Origin: Tessaracoccus sp.
GTDB taxonomy: Bacteria; Actinomycetota; Actinomycetes; Propionibacteriales; Propionibacteriaceae
DNA length: 64,000 nt
Reading direction: 5' to 3'
Assembly: GCF_016714275.1 (NCBI RefSeq)
Contig: NZ_JADJNP010000004.1
Coordinates: forward strand, 434,001-498,000
The position numbers were made by a program, and so were the translations under genes. Positions 14,944-23,729 of the stretch are shown here, piece by piece. The notes beneath the pieces are model-generated. The model saw only the letters and a list, made by a program, of their open reading frames with translations, was not told the origin of the DNA and searched no databases. Position 1 is the stretch's first letter, and every line of letters begins with the position of its first letter.

Positions 14944-15552
14944 GTGTACGAAGGGCCTATCCAGGACCTGATCGACGAGCTGAGCCGGCTGCCCGGGATC
15001 GGGCCGCGCGGCGCCTCGCGGATCGCGTTCTTCCTGCTCGACGCCCCGGAGGAGGACGTGTTCGCGCTCGCGGACACGCTGCGCCGGGTGAAGGAGTCCT
15101 CTCGCGTGTGCGAGGTGTGCTTCAACGTTTCCCAGGAGGAGCGTTGCCGCATCTGCCGCGACCCGCGCCGCGACCGCAGCCAGCTGTGCGTCGTCGAGGA
15201 GTCGAAGGACGTCGTCGCCATTGAGCGCACCAATGAGTTCCGGGGCCTCTACCACGTGCTCGGCGGGTCGATCTCGCCCATCGATGGGCGCGGTCCCTCG
15301 GACCTGCACACCCGCGAGCTGTTCCAGCGCCTTGCCGACGGCGAGGTCCAGGAGGTCATCCTGGCTACCGACCCCGACACGCAGGGCGAGGCGACAGCGG
15401 CGTACCTCAGCCGCATGTTGCGCGACTTCGGCGTCCGCGTGACCCGCCCCGCCAGCGGCCTGCCGGTGGGCGGCGACCTCGAGTACGCCGACCAGGTCAC
15501 ACTCGGCCGCGCCTTCGAGGGCCGCCGCGTCATGTTCGAGCCCACTTCCTGA
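14944..15552 (+). CDS. recR: Recombination protein RecR
   Basis: 202 residues from GTG 14944. RecR works with RecO/RecF in loading RecA at single-strand gaps. The helix-hairpin-helix region LSRLPGIGPRGASRIAFFLL opens the protein. The four-cysteine zinc motif is CEVCFNVSQEERCRIC. A Toprim domain follows (VCVVEESKD-like VVEESKDVVAIERTNEF, then GRGPSDL and EVILATDPDTQGEATA). It lies eight bases after ybaB and is probably co-transcribed with it. A hairpin with a T-run follows the stop. Confidence 0.96.
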   Translation: MYEGPIQDLIDELSRLPGIGPRGASRIAFFLLDAPEEDVFALADTLRRVKESSRVCEVCFNVSQEERCRICRDPRRDRSQLCVVEESKDVVAIERTNEFRGLYHVLGGSISPIDGRGPSDLHTRELFQRLADGEVQEVILATDPDTQGEATAAYLSRMLRDFGVRVTRPASGLPVGGDLEYADQVTLGRAFEGRRVMFEPTS

Positions 15553-15574
15553 CCGGGATCCCGTTCGGGTGGCC

Positions 15575-15602
15575 CGACAAACGCGGGCCCTCGTTTTTGT
15601 CG
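15575..15602 (+). terminator. Terminator after recR
   Basis: GACAAACG-CGGGCCCT-CGTTTTTGTC folds into a stem whose 3' arm contains a run of five T, 20 bases after the recR stop. Confidence 0.6.
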
Positions 15603-15665
15603 GTGGGCCGTCCTATTGTCGGAAATCGAGGCCCAACCGGGTCCGACGACGAAGGGAAACCACCC

Positions 15666-16079
15666 ATGTCCTATCAGCTGAGCCCCTACCTCGCGCTCGA
15701 CGGCACCACCCGTCAGGCGATGGAGTTCTACCAGTCCATCCTCGGCGGCGAGCTGACCATGACGACGTTCGCAGAGGCCGGAGCGGGCGATTTCCCCGGC
15801 TCAGACCGCATCATGCACGCGGGCCTCGTCACCGACGGCGGCATCGAGATCTTCGGGGCCGACACGCTCGTGGAGATGGGGCACACGCCCGGCGACACCG
15901 TCGCACTGTCACTCATGGGCAACGACGATGCTTTGCCGCGCCTGTTTGCGGCGCTTGCGGACGGAGGGACGATCACCGTCCCGTTCGAGCGCCAGATGTG
16001 GGGCGACGACTACGGCCAGCTCCGCGACAAGTTCGGCGTCGTCTGGCACGTCAACCGCCAGGGCGATCCCGCAGCGTGA
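15666..16079 (+). CDS. VOC-fold (PhnB-like/glyoxalase) protein
   Basis: 137 residues. The sequence opens MSYQLSPYLALDGTTRQAMEFYQSILGGE, followed by GLVTDGGIEIFGAD and MWGDDYGQLRDKFGVVWHVN, characteristic of the PhnB/3-demethylubiquinone-methyltransferase-like branch of the vicinal oxygen chelate superfamily. It probably dimerises through beta-alpha-beta-beta-beta units. The metal dependence and substrate are unknown. ATG 15666 follows GAAGGGAA. It stands alone ahead of the ABC exporter genes, whose first GTG lies 22 bases after its stop. Confidence 0.85.
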   Translation: MSYQLSPYLALDGTTRQAMEFYQSILGGELTMTTFAEAGAGDFPGSDRIMHAGLVTDGGIEIFGADTLVEMGHTPGDTVALSLMGNDDALPRLFAALADGGTITVPFERQMWGDDYGQLRDKFGVVWHVNRQGDPAA

Positions 16080-16101
16080 CAGCGGACACTAAGGTTGCCG
16101 A

Positions 16102-17028
16102 GTGACTGACTCCGTGATCACCGCTCGCGGCCTGACCAAACGCTTCGGCGAGGTCGTCGCCGTCGACGGGATCGACTTCGAGATCGCGCCTGGCGAGTCT
16201 TTCGGCTTCCTCGGCCCTAACGGGGCCGGGAAGTCGACGACCATGCGGATGATCGCGGCCACCTCGACGCGCACCGGCGGCGAGCTCAACGTGCTCGGCC
16301 TCGACACGAACGGGCACGGGCCGGAGATCCGGGCGCAGCTCGGGATCGTCCCGCAGGGTGACCTCCTCGATGAGGAACTCCGCGTCGTCGACAACCTCTA
16401 CGTCTACGGGCGCTACTTCGGCCTGCCCCGCCGCTACGTCAACGAGCGCGCGGAGCAGCTGCTGGACTTCGCGCAGCTCAAGGAGAAGCGGCTTGCCCGC
16501 GTCAGCGAGCTGTCGGGCGGCATGAAGCGTCGGCTGACCATCGCCCGCGGGTTGATCAACAACCCGAAGATCATGCTCCTCGACGAGCCGACGACGGGCC
16601 TCGACCCACAGGCCCGTCACATCCTGTGGGACCGGCTGTTCCGGTTGAAGGAGGAGGGCACGACGCTGGTGGTCACCACGCACTTCATGGACGAGGCCGA
16701 GCAACTGTGCGACCGGCTGGTGGTGATCGACAAGGGGCGGATCGTCGCCGAGGGCAGTCCCGCGTCGTTGATCAGGGCCTACGCCACACGCGAGGTGGTG
16801 GAGGTGCGCTTCGGCTCCGGCAGGAACGAGGCCGCCGCCGAACTCCTCGACGGCGTGGGCGAGCGGCGCGAGGCGCTCGCCGACCGTGTCCTCGTCTACG
16901 CGGACAACGGCGAGCATGCCTTGCAGGCCGTTGCTGAGCGTGGCCTGGAGCCGGTCACGTCACTGGTGCGGCGTGCGTCGCTGGAGGACGTGTTCCTTCG
17001 GCTAACCGGACGGAGCTTGATCGAGTGA
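16102..17028 (+). CDS. ABC-2-type exporter, ATP-binding subunit
   Basis: 308 residues. Walker A is GPNGAGKSTT, the signature motif is ELSGGMKRRLTIARGL, Walker B is IMLLDEPTTGLDP and the switch is TTHFMDEAE. A C-terminal regulatory extension follows to residue 308, as in NodI, DrrA and similar exporters. The stop overlaps the next GTG by four bases. The complete transporter would be this subunit with the two permeases that follow. The exported substance is unknown; lipids, polysaccharides and drugs are typical cargo of this group. Confidence 0.93.
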   Translation: MTDSVITARGLTKRFGEVVAVDGIDFEIAPGESFGFLGPNGAGKSTTMRMIAATSTRTGGELNVLGLDTNGHGPEIRAQLGIVPQGDLLDEELRVVDNLYVYGRYFGLPRRYVNERAEQLLDFAQLKEKRLARVSELSGGMKRRLTIARGLINNPKIMLLDEPTTGLDPQARHILWDRLFRLKEEGTTLVVTTHFMDEAEQLCDRLVVIDKGRIVAEGSPASLIRAYATREVVEVRFGSGRNEAAAELLDGVGERREALADRVLVYADNGEHALQAVAERGLEPVTSLVRRASLEDVFLRLTGRSLIE

Positions 17029-17852
17029 GCGCCGATGTGACCATCCGGGTTCTCGACGCGGGCGTCGCCGCCGACCCGGAGCGCACGCGCGCCTGGGGCT
17101 GGTGGGCCGTCGTCGAGCATCATCTCCTGCGCATGCGCTTCTACCTGCGAACGATGCTGATCACGGGCATCGGATCGCCAGTGGTGTACCTCGCGGGTCT
17201 CGGCGCCGGGCTGGGTGTCCTCGTCGACCAGGGCGCGGGCATCGAGGGCGTCCCTTACCTCACCTTCATCGCGCCTGCCCTCGTTCTCGCGATGGCGATG
17301 CAGGTGTCTGGGCAGGAGAACACCTACGGCACGTTCGGCGGCTTCCGATGGTCGAACATGTACACGGCGATGCGGCTCACGCCGATCAGTCCCGCGCAGA
17401 TGGCGATCGGCTCGCAGGTCGCCGTGCTGGCCCGCGTGCTGCCTCTCTATGGCTTCTACCTGGTGGCATTGGCGTTCTTCGGGATCGGAACGCCGCTGCG
17501 GCTGTTGACGATGGTGCCTCTCGGGATGCTGATGTCGGTGTCCTTCGGGTTCGCGGTCCAGGCGTGGGTCGCCACGCAGAAGGACGACCGCGGGCAGATG
17601 TCGTTCGTGGAGCGCTTCGTCGTGGTCCCGTTGACGCTGTTCTCGGGCACCTACTTCCCTCTCGACACGTTGCCCGGCTATCTGCAGCCGATCGGCTGGG
17701 TCTCGCCGCTGTGGCACGCAACCGAGCTGGGTCGGTGGATCCTCTACGGCCAGGAGACGCTTGTCGTCGTGCATCTCGCGTTCCTCGTCGCGCTGGCCGT
17801 CGTCGGCGGCATCTTCGCGGTGCGGCATTTCCGGTGGAGGTTGGACGAGTGA
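17025..17852 (+). CDS. ABC-2-type exporter, permease 1
   Basis: 275 residues with about six membrane segments and the NodJ-like pattern FYLRTMLITGIGSPVVYLAGLGAGLG, GTYFPLDTLPGYLQPIGWVSPLWHATELGR. It is translationally coupled to the ATPase (GTGA) and to the second permease (four-base overlap). It resembles permease 2 distantly, so the two probably form a heterodimeric channel. Confidence 0.9.
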   Translation: MSADVTIRVLDAGVAADPERTRAWGWWAVVEHHLLRMRFYLRTMLITGIGSPVVYLAGLGAGLGVLVDQGAGIEGVPYLTFIAPALVLAMAMQVSGQENTYGTFGGFRWSNMYTAMRLTPISPAQMAIGSQVAVLARVLPLYGFYLVALAFFGIGTPLRLLTMVPLGMLMSVSFGFAVQAWVATQKDDRGQMSFVERFVVVPLTLFSGTYFPLDTLPGYLQPIGWVSPLWHATELGRWILYGQETLVVVHLAFLVALAVVGGIFAVRHFRWRLDE

Positions 17853-18661
17853 GCGCGCCAGCCAGCGCCCCGAGGCTGCGCCCGTTGAAGTCGCTGTATG
17901 GCGGCAACACGCGCGCGGTGTTCGCGCGCGGTCTGCGCGTGATCGCCCGCAACAACTACCTGATCGTGCTCACCGGGTTCTTCGAACCCGTGTTCTACCT
18001 GCTATCGATGGGTCTCGGGCTAGGGGCGCTGATCGGCACCGTCGAGTTCTACGGCGTCGCGGTCCCGTACGCCGCCTACATCGCGCCGGCGCTCATGGCG
18101 GTCTCCGCGATGAACGGCGCGTTGTACGACTCGACGATGAACGTCTTCTTCAAGATGCGGTACGGCAAGCTGTACGACCAGATGTTGGCGACGTCGCTCG
18201 GCCCGCTCGACGTCGCCCTCGGCGAGATCCTGCTCGCGCTCTTCCGCGGCCTGCTGTACGCGAGCGGTTTCATGCTGGTCACGACGCTGCTGGGCCTGAA
18301 TCTCGCCTGGACGGCGCTGCTGGCGATCCCGGCCGCGCTCATCGTCGCGTTCGGCTTTGCCGCCATCGGCCTGGCCGTGACGAGCTTCATGAAGTCGTTC
18401 CAGCACCTCGACCTCGTCTATTTCGTGATGCTGCCGATGTTTCTGCTCTCGGCGACCTTCTTCCCGATCGACGTCTACCCCGAGGCCGTGCAGACCGTCA
18501 TCAAGATCTTTCCGCTGTGGCACGCCGTCGACATGGTCCGGCAGCTCACAACCGGCCTGATCCAGCCGACGATCTGGGGGCACCTCTCCTACTTCGGCGT
18601 GATGATCGTCGTCGGCGTGACGGCGGCGACCCTGCGGCTGAGGGCGCTGTTCCTCACGTAG
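17849..18661 (+). CDS. ABC-2-type exporter, permease 2
   Basis: 270 residues from GTG 17849. There are about six membrane segments. The conserved stretch YFVMLPMFLLSATFFPIDVYPEAVQ and the ending FPLWHAVDMVRQL match NodJ-type permeases. It pairs with the preceding permease and ATPase in a three-gene operon. It ends one base before the convergent oxidoreductase gene, so transcripts must meet here. Confidence 0.9.
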   Translation: MSAPASAPRLRPLKSLYGGNTRAVFARGLRVIARNNYLIVLTGFFEPVFYLLSMGLGLGALIGTVEFYGVAVPYAAYIAPALMAVSAMNGALYDSTMNVFFKMRYGKLYDQMLATSLGPLDVALGEILLALFRGLLYASGFMLVTTLLGLNLAWTALLAIPAALIVAFGFAAIGLAVTSFMKSFQHLDLVYFVMLPMFLLSATFFPIDVYPEAVQTVIKIFPLWHAVDMVRQLTTGLIQPTIWGHLSYFGVMIVVGVTAATLRLRALFLT

Positions 18662-18662
18662 C

Positions 18663-19709
18663 TCAGAGCACTTCGCCCGGCAGCACGACGCCGACCTGGC
18701 GCCGCAGCTCGTCCATCGTCTCCATGACCGCGAGCGTGTCGGCCCACGGCAGGAGGTCCGACTCCGGCTTGCCTTCGACGACCATGGTCGCGAGGTGCGC
18801 GGCCTCGTAGCAAAGCCCGAGATGGTCCCGGATCTCCGGCTCGTCGGACTCGCCGACCTGGCCGTCGCGGGTGATGAACCGCACGCGTTGCGGGCCGTAG
18901 AAGGCGCCGGGGAGCTCGATCCGGGCCAGGCCTCCGGAGATCAGTCCCACCGTCGGCGTCTTGGCTGCGAGCGTGGTCGAGATAATCGCCTGTGCGTACG
19001 GGTTCCCGGGGTACTCGTCGAGGATGCCGGTGATCTGCCGATCGACGCCGGTGAATGCCTTCGTCCCCCGGGCAAGAGCTCTGCCGGGTGCGCCGAGCAC
19101 GAAGTTCGTAAACGACACGGGGTAGACGCCGAGATCGAGCATGGCGCCGCCGGCCTTCGCCGGGTCGAAAAGGCGGAACTCGGGGTCCTCGGCGAACCAC
19201 TGTCCGTGGTCGGCGAAGACGGTCTCGACATCGCCCAGGGCGCCGTCGGCCAGGAGCTGGCGCACGACGTCGATGTGGGGCAAGAAGCGCGTCCACATGG
19301 CCTCCAGCACGGATACCCCGGCGGCGCGCGCGGCGTCGAGCACCTTGCGGGCCTCGCTGGCGTTGCGCGTGAACGCCTTCTCGACGAGGACGTGCTTGCC
19401 TGCGGCGATCGCGAGCAGGGCGTTCGCCATGTGCTCGCTGTGCGGGGTGGCGACGTATACGACGTCGACCTCGGGGTCGGCGACCAGTTGCTCGTAAGAG
19501 CCGTAGGCGCGATCGGCGCCGAAACGCGCAGCGTACTGCGCGGCGCGCTCCTGGTTCCGCGAGCCGACGGCCACCAGCCGCTGCTGCGTGTGGGTGTGCA
19601 GCGCCGTGACGAGCGCGTTGGCGATGCCGCCCGGCCCGAGCACCCCCCACCGCAGCGGGGGAGCGGACATCGGGTCGGGCGTGCGGGGCGTGGGCAGGGT
19701 AAGGCTCAT
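18663..19709 (-). CDS. Gfo/Idh/MocA-family oxidoreductase
   Basis: 348 residues from ATG 19709 (MSLTLPTPRTPD); an internal ATG at MSAPPLRWG is possible. The nucleotide-binding start is RWGVLGPGGIANALV, followed by DVVYVATPHSEHMANALLAIAAGKHVLVEKAF, with the EKxF lysine typical of the family. The C-terminal half is the mixed sheet domain. These enzymes oxidise sugars, inositols or related compounds with NAD(P). The substrate is not predictable. The frame reaches further upstream to 19865, but that part overlaps PEPCK on the same strand and lacks protein character. Confidence 0.88.
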   Translation of the reverse strand: MSLTLPTPRTPDPMSAPPLRWGVLGPGGIANALVTALHTHTQQRLVAVGSRNQERAAQYAARFGADRAYGSYEQLVADPEVDVVYVATPHSEHMANALLAIAAGKHVLVEKAFTRNASEARKVLDAARAAGVSVLEAMWTRFLPHIDVVRQLLADGALGDVETVFADHGQWFAEDPEFRLFDPAKAGGAMLDLGVYPVSFTNFVLGAPGRALARGTKAFTGVDRQITGILDEYPGNPYAQAIISTTLAAKTPTVGLISGGLARIELPGAFYGPQRVRFITRDGQVGESDEPEIRDHLGLCYEAAHLATMVVEGKPESDLLPWADTLAVMETMDELRRQVGVVLPGEVL

Positions 19710-19741
19710 GCCCCCATTCAACCGCCTTCTAGGGCCGACGG

Positions 19742-21619
19742 CTAGCGCGTCGGCTGCTTGCCGAGCGCCACTTCCAGCCCGACCAGCTCGTCGACCATCT
19801 CGCGGGGGAGTCGCCAGCCGAACGTGTCGAACCAGCGCCCGATCCGCGGCACCTCGTCGCGCCACTCCTGGCTCCAGTAGCCGATGACCTCGGCGAGGTC
19901 ATCGGCCGGGATGTTCAGGCCGTCGACGTCGAGCGACCCCTCCGCGGGGAGCAGACCGATGGGCGTCTCGACGGCGTCAGCCGTCCCCTGGATGCGCTCG
20001 GCCACCCACTTCAGCACGCGGGAGTTCTCGCCGAAGCCCGGCCACATGAAGCGGCCGTCGGCGTCGCGGCGGAACCAGTTCACGTAGAAGATCTTCGGCA
20101 GCAGATCGGCGTCGGTCTCCTTGCCGATGTCGAGCCAGTGCTGCACGTAGTCGGCCACGTGGTAGCCGATGAACGGCAGCATCGCCATCGGGTCGCGTCG
20201 CAGCACGCCGATGGCGCCCTTTGCCGCCGCCGTCGACTCCGACGAGCACGTCGCACCCATGAACACGCCGTGCCTCCAGTCGCGCGACTGGGTGACGAGC
20301 GGGACGGTGTTCTCCCGACGGCCGCCGAAGATGATGGCGTCAAGCGGCACGCCGCGAGGGCGTTCGTAGTCCTCGCTGAGGATGGGGCACTGGTCGATCG
20401 GGGTACAGAAGCGGCTGTTGGGGTGCGCGGCCTTCTCGTCGGGGCGGCCGCCCTCGGGGCCGGTGGCGCCGTGCCAGATGCGCCCCTTCCAGTCGGTGAG
20501 GGTGCCGGGCTTCTCCGCGGTCATGCCCTCCCACCAGACATCGCCGTCCGGCGTGAGGCCCACGTTGGTGAAGATGGAGTTGCCACCCTCGATGGTCAGC
20601 ATGGCGTTCGGGTTGGTCTCCATGCTCGTTCCGGGCGCCACCCCGAAGAAGCCGGTCTCCGGGTTCGTCGCGTACAGCCTGCCGTCGGAGCCGAAGCGCA
20701 GCCAGGCGATGTCGTCGCCCAGCGTCTCGACGTGCCAGCCGGGCACGGTGGGCTGCAGCATGGCGAGGTTCGTCTTGCCGCAGGCTGACGGGAACGCCGC
20801 GGCGATGTGGAACTGGCGGCCCTCCGGTGAGATGAGTTTCAGGATCAGCATGTGCTCGGCAAGCCAGCCCTCGTCGCGCGCCATGACCGACGCGATCCGT
20901 AGCGCGTAGCACTTCTTGCCGAGCAGGGAGTTGCCGCCGTAGCCCGAGCCGTAGGACCAGACCATGCGCTCCTCGGGGAAATGCACGATGTACTTCGTCT
21001 CGTTGCAGGGCCAGGCGACGTCGTCCATACCGGGTTCGAGCGGCATGCCGACCGAGTGGAGGCAGGGCACGAAGTCGGCATCGTTCTCTTCCATGGTGCG
21101 CAGGGTCTCTGCGCCCATCCGCGTCATGATGCGCATCGAGAGCGCCACGTAGGCAGAGTCGGAGACCTCGACGCCGAACTTCGGGTCCTCGGCGTCGAGG
21201 TGCCCCATGCAGAACGGCATGACGTACATGGTGCGGCCGCGCATGCAGCCGTCGTAGAGGTCGGTCATGATGCGCTTCATCTGGACCGGGTCCATCCAGT
21301 TGTTGGTGGGTCCGGCGTTGCGCTCGTCGATGGAGCAGATGAAGGTGGAGTCCTCGACGCGGGCGACGTCGTCGGGATCCGTGCGCGCGTAGATCGAGTT
21401 CGGTTTGAGGTCGGGGTTCAGACGCACGACGGTGCCGGCCTCGACGAGGAGCTCGACGAGGGTGTCCCATTCAGCGTCGGAGCCGTCGCAGTAGTGGATG
21501 GCGTCGGGCTGGCAGAGGTCGACGACCTCGTCGAGCCACGCGACGAGGCGCGGATGCGTGGGCGCCGTGCCGGTTGTGGGAAGGGTGGTGCGGCTTCTCG
21601 TCTCGGTTACGGTGCTCAT
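19742..21619 (-). CDS. pckG: Phosphoenolpyruvate carboxykinase (GTP)
   Basis: 625 residues, the usual length of the GTP-dependent enzyme. It interconverts oxaloacetate and phosphoenolpyruvate. The P-loop-like kinase motif is FPSACGKTNLAML. Other signatures are NPETGFFGVAPGTS, the GGRRENTVPLV region (active-site lid side) and MGATCSSESTAAAKG. The start MSTVTETRSRT is preceded by a GGGGTTTCG region, so the ribosome site is weak. It is divergent from the lipoprotein gene. In propionic-acid bacteria the enzyme links the C3 and C4 pools. Confidence 0.97.
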   Translation of the reverse strand: MSTVTETRSRTTLPTTGTAPTHPRLVAWLDEVVDLCQPDAIHYCDGSDAEWDTLVELLVEAGTVVRLNPDLKPNSIYARTDPDDVARVEDSTFICSIDERNAGPTNNWMDPVQMKRIMTDLYDGCMRGRTMYVMPFCMGHLDAEDPKFGVEVSDSAYVALSMRIMTRMGAETLRTMEENDADFVPCLHSVGMPLEPGMDDVAWPCNETKYIVHFPEERMVWSYGSGYGGNSLLGKKCYALRIASVMARDEGWLAEHMLILKLISPEGRQFHIAAAFPSACGKTNLAMLQPTVPGWHVETLGDDIAWLRFGSDGRLYATNPETGFFGVAPGTSMETNPNAMLTIEGGNSIFTNVGLTPDGDVWWEGMTAEKPGTLTDWKGRIWHGATGPEGGRPDEKAAHPNSRFCTPIDQCPILSEDYERPRGVPLDAIIFGGRRENTVPLVTQSRDWRHGVFMGATCSSESTAAAKGAIGVLRRDPMAMLPFIGYHVADYVQHWLDIGKETDADLLPKIFYVNWFRRDADGRFMWPGFGENSRVLKWVAERIQGTADAVETPIGLLPAEGSLDVDGLNIPADDLAEVIGYWSQEWRDEVPRIGRWFDTFGWRLPREMVDELVGLEVALGKQPTR

Positions 21620-21744
21620 GGTTCGAAACCCCTTGTGTCGTCATTGACAGGCGTCCACATTGATCGCCTCCATTCCCACCATAACCGGCGATACCGCCCG
21701 AGCCGCGCCGGGGGTCCGCTGTCTCACGCTGATAGTCTCGCAAC

Positions 21745-22317
21745 GTGCGCCGCGTGACGATCCTCGCCTCTGCCGCCGTGCTCCTGGGGGTGGCCACGGC
21801 GTGCACGGAGCCGATGCCGCCATCTCCCCCCAGCTCCGGCCCTCCCGCGACGTTGTCACCCGCGCCGGAACCCTCGCCGACGAACTCGCCGACGCCGCCG
21901 CTTGAGGAGTCGACGATGCCCTCGTCGCTGCCACCGGTGTCGCAGCCGACGCCGCAGGGCGGTCCCTGGCAGAAGGTCGACGCTACTCTGACAAGCCCCG
22001 ACGAGGCCAGGGCCTTGACGGCGGTTCCGGAGAGCCTGCGCGCGTTCCTCGCCGCACGGATCGGGCATGAGGATGAGGCGGGCTGCACGATGACCGAGGT
22101 GGACCTGCGGGGCGTGCACCCGGATGGGTTCGCGTTCGGCACCGAGGATACGAGCTGCGGTGGCGCGCACACCGTCTGGGGCATCACGGAGGGCCGGTGG
22201 GAGTACATCGTCCAGTTCCAGGACGCGATGCCGTGCGAGTACCTGAGGCAGAACGACGTCCCCCGCGGTGTTCCCGGGCTGCGCTGTGTCGGCGACGAGG
22301 GCGCCGAGGACTACTGA
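21745..22317 (+). CDS. Small secreted lipoprotein of unknown function
   Basis: 190 residues from GTG 21745. The N-terminus MRRVTILASAAVLLGVATAC is a lipoprotein signal peptide ending at a candidate lipidated cysteine. A Pro/Ser-rich linker of about 50 residues follows, then a C-terminal domain with paired cysteines (GCTMTEVDLRG, DTSCGG, MPCEYL, LRCVGDEG). No family was recognised. It lies 10 bases before the LhgO-like gene and is probably co-transcribed with it. Confidence 0.7.
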   Translation: MRRVTILASAAVLLGVATACTEPMPPSPPSSGPPATLSPAPEPSPTNSPTPPLEESTMPSSLPPVSQPTPQGGPWQKVDATLTSPDEARALTAVPESLRAFLAARIGHEDEAGCTMTEVDLRGVHPDGFAFGTEDTSCGGAHTVWGITEGRWEYIVQFQDAMPCEYLRQNDVPRGVPGLRCVGDEGAEDY

Positions 22318-22327
22318 GGCCGACGCC

Positions 22328-23518
22328 GTGGGCAGCGGGTTCGTCGTGGTCGGGGGAGGGATCGTCGGGTGCGCGGTGGCGCGCGAGCTGACGCGCCGCT
22401 TCCCCGGCGCGGCCGTGACGTTGCTGGAGAAGGAGGATCGGCTGGCCGGCCATCAGACCGGGCACAACTCCGGCGTCGTGCATGCCGGGCTGTACTACGA
22501 ACCGGGCGGGCTGAAGGCGCGGCTGTGTCGCCGCGGCGTCGGTTTGCTCCGGGACTTCTGCGGCGAGAGGGGGATCGCCTACGAGGAGTGCGGGAAGCTG
22601 GTCGTCGCGCTCGATGGCGAAGAGGAGCGGCGGCTGACGAGCATCTTCGCGCGGGCGGTGGCCAACGGAGTGCCGGGCGCGGAGATGCTCGGCCCCGACG
22701 GGATCCGGGAAGTGGAGCCGAACGCCGTCGGCGTGGCCGCGCTCCGGTCGCCAGGCACGGCGATCGTCGACTACGCAGCGGTGACGCGGGCGCTGGCCGA
22801 CGACGTGGTCGCCGCGGGCGGCGAGGTCGTGTTGGGCTGCGAGGTGCGGCGGGTGCGGGACGCATCCGACGGGGTGGTGGTCGAGACGGCGCGGGGCGAT
22901 TACCGGGCAGGCCGTGCCGTGGTGTGCGCGGGGGCGCAGTCGGATCGGCTGGCCCGCCGCTCAGGCGGGGCGCGACAGCCGAGCGTCGTCCCTTTCTTCG
23001 GGCAGTACTTCCTGCTGGAGCCCGCGTACCGCGACGTGCTCCGCGGTCTCGTCTATCCCGTGCCCGACCCGAGGTATCCGTTCCTGGGGGTACACCTGAC
23101 CAAGCGGGTCGACGGCGAGTTGACGGTCGGCCCGAACGCGTTCCTTTCGCTGTCGAGGGAGGGGTACCGGGGACTCGGCCTTGACGTCAGGGACCTTGCC
23201 GCGACGGTGACCTTCCCAGGTTTCTGGCGCTTCGCCGGACGTAACCTGCCCACTGCTGCGCGGGAGGCGCGCACCGTGGTGTCGAAGAGGCTGTTCCTCC
23301 GCGAGGCGCAGCGCTACGTCCCGGCACTGGAGGGCGCCGACGCCACGCGCGTGACGAGGGGGATTCGCGCCCAGGCCATGGACGCCGACGGCGCCCTGGT
23401 CGACGACTTCCGGATCGAGCGCGGCCTCCGTACGGTGCATGTCCGCAACGCGCCGTCGCCAGGTGCGACGTCGTCGATGGCGATCGCCGAGCACATCGTC
23501 GGCCTGATCGTGTCCTGA
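22328..23518 (+). CDS. lhgO: L-2-hydroxyglutarate oxidase-like FAD enzyme
   Basis: 396 residues from GTG 22328. The N-terminal FAD-binding motif is FVVVGGGIVGCAVARELTRR, then LLEKEDRLAGHQTGHNSGVVHAGLYY, characteristic of the LhgO/L2HGDH branch of the DAO superfamily. The closing segment NAPSPGATSSMAIAEHI is also typical. It oxidises L-2-hydroxyglutarate to 2-oxoglutarate at the membrane or to oxygen. Relatives acting on other 2-hydroxyacids exist. A bidirectional hairpin follows the stop. Confidence 0.9.
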   Translation: MGSGFVVVGGGIVGCAVARELTRRFPGAAVTLLEKEDRLAGHQTGHNSGVVHAGLYYEPGGLKARLCRRGVGLLRDFCGERGIAYEECGKLVVALDGEEERRLTSIFARAVANGVPGAEMLGPDGIREVEPNAVGVAALRSPGTAIVDYAAVTRALADDVVAAGGEVVLGCEVRRVRDASDGVVVETARGDYRAGRAVVCAGAQSDRLARRSGGARQPSVVPFFGQYFLLEPAYRDVLRGLVYPVPDPRYPFLGVHLTKRVDGELTVGPNAFLSLSREGYRGLGLDVRDLAATVTFPGFWRFAGRNLPTAAREARTVVSKRLFLREAQRYVPALEGADATRVTRGIRAQAMDADGALVDDFRIERGLRTVHVRNAPSPGATSSMAIAEHIVGLIVS

Positions 23519-23548
23519 AACGGTCGAAGCGTGCATCTGTGAACGTGC

Positions 23549-23574
23549 GAAACCCCGCCCGCAGGCGGGGTTTC
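23549..23574. terminator. Bidirectional terminator between lhgO and tRNA-Pro
   Basis: AAACCCCGCC-CGCA-GGCGGGGTTT is a perfect ten-pair stem with A and T ends on both sides, lying after lhgO and just beyond the tRNA-Pro 3' end. Confidence 0.88.
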
Positions 23575-23583
23575 AGCAGTTGA

Positions 23584-23660
23584 TGGTCGGGGTGACAGGA
23601 TTTGAACCTGCGGCCTCGTCGTCCCGAACGACGCGCGCTACCAAGCTGCGCCACACCCCG
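23584..23660 (-). tRNA. tRNA-Pro (anticodon CGG)
   Basis: The minus strand starts CGGGGTGTGGCGCAGC and ends CACCCCG-A-CCA. The anticodon loop GTTCGGGAC gives CGG, reading the proline codon CCG. The GTTCAAATC T-loop is present. Length is 77 bases with an encoded CCA. Confidence 0.97.
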
Positions 23661-23673
23661 AGGGCCGACGGAA

Positions 23674-23679
23674 ATACTA
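23674..23679 (-). promoter_or_regulatory. -10 element of tRNA-Pro
   Basis: TAGTAT on the minus strand ends 13 bases before the tRNA 5' end. No clear -35 hexamer was found. Confidence 0.45.
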
Positions 23680-23729
23680 GCCGACGGCGGCCGTTTGCGC
23701 GAACCAGCGGTGTGTGGCTGGGGACGCGG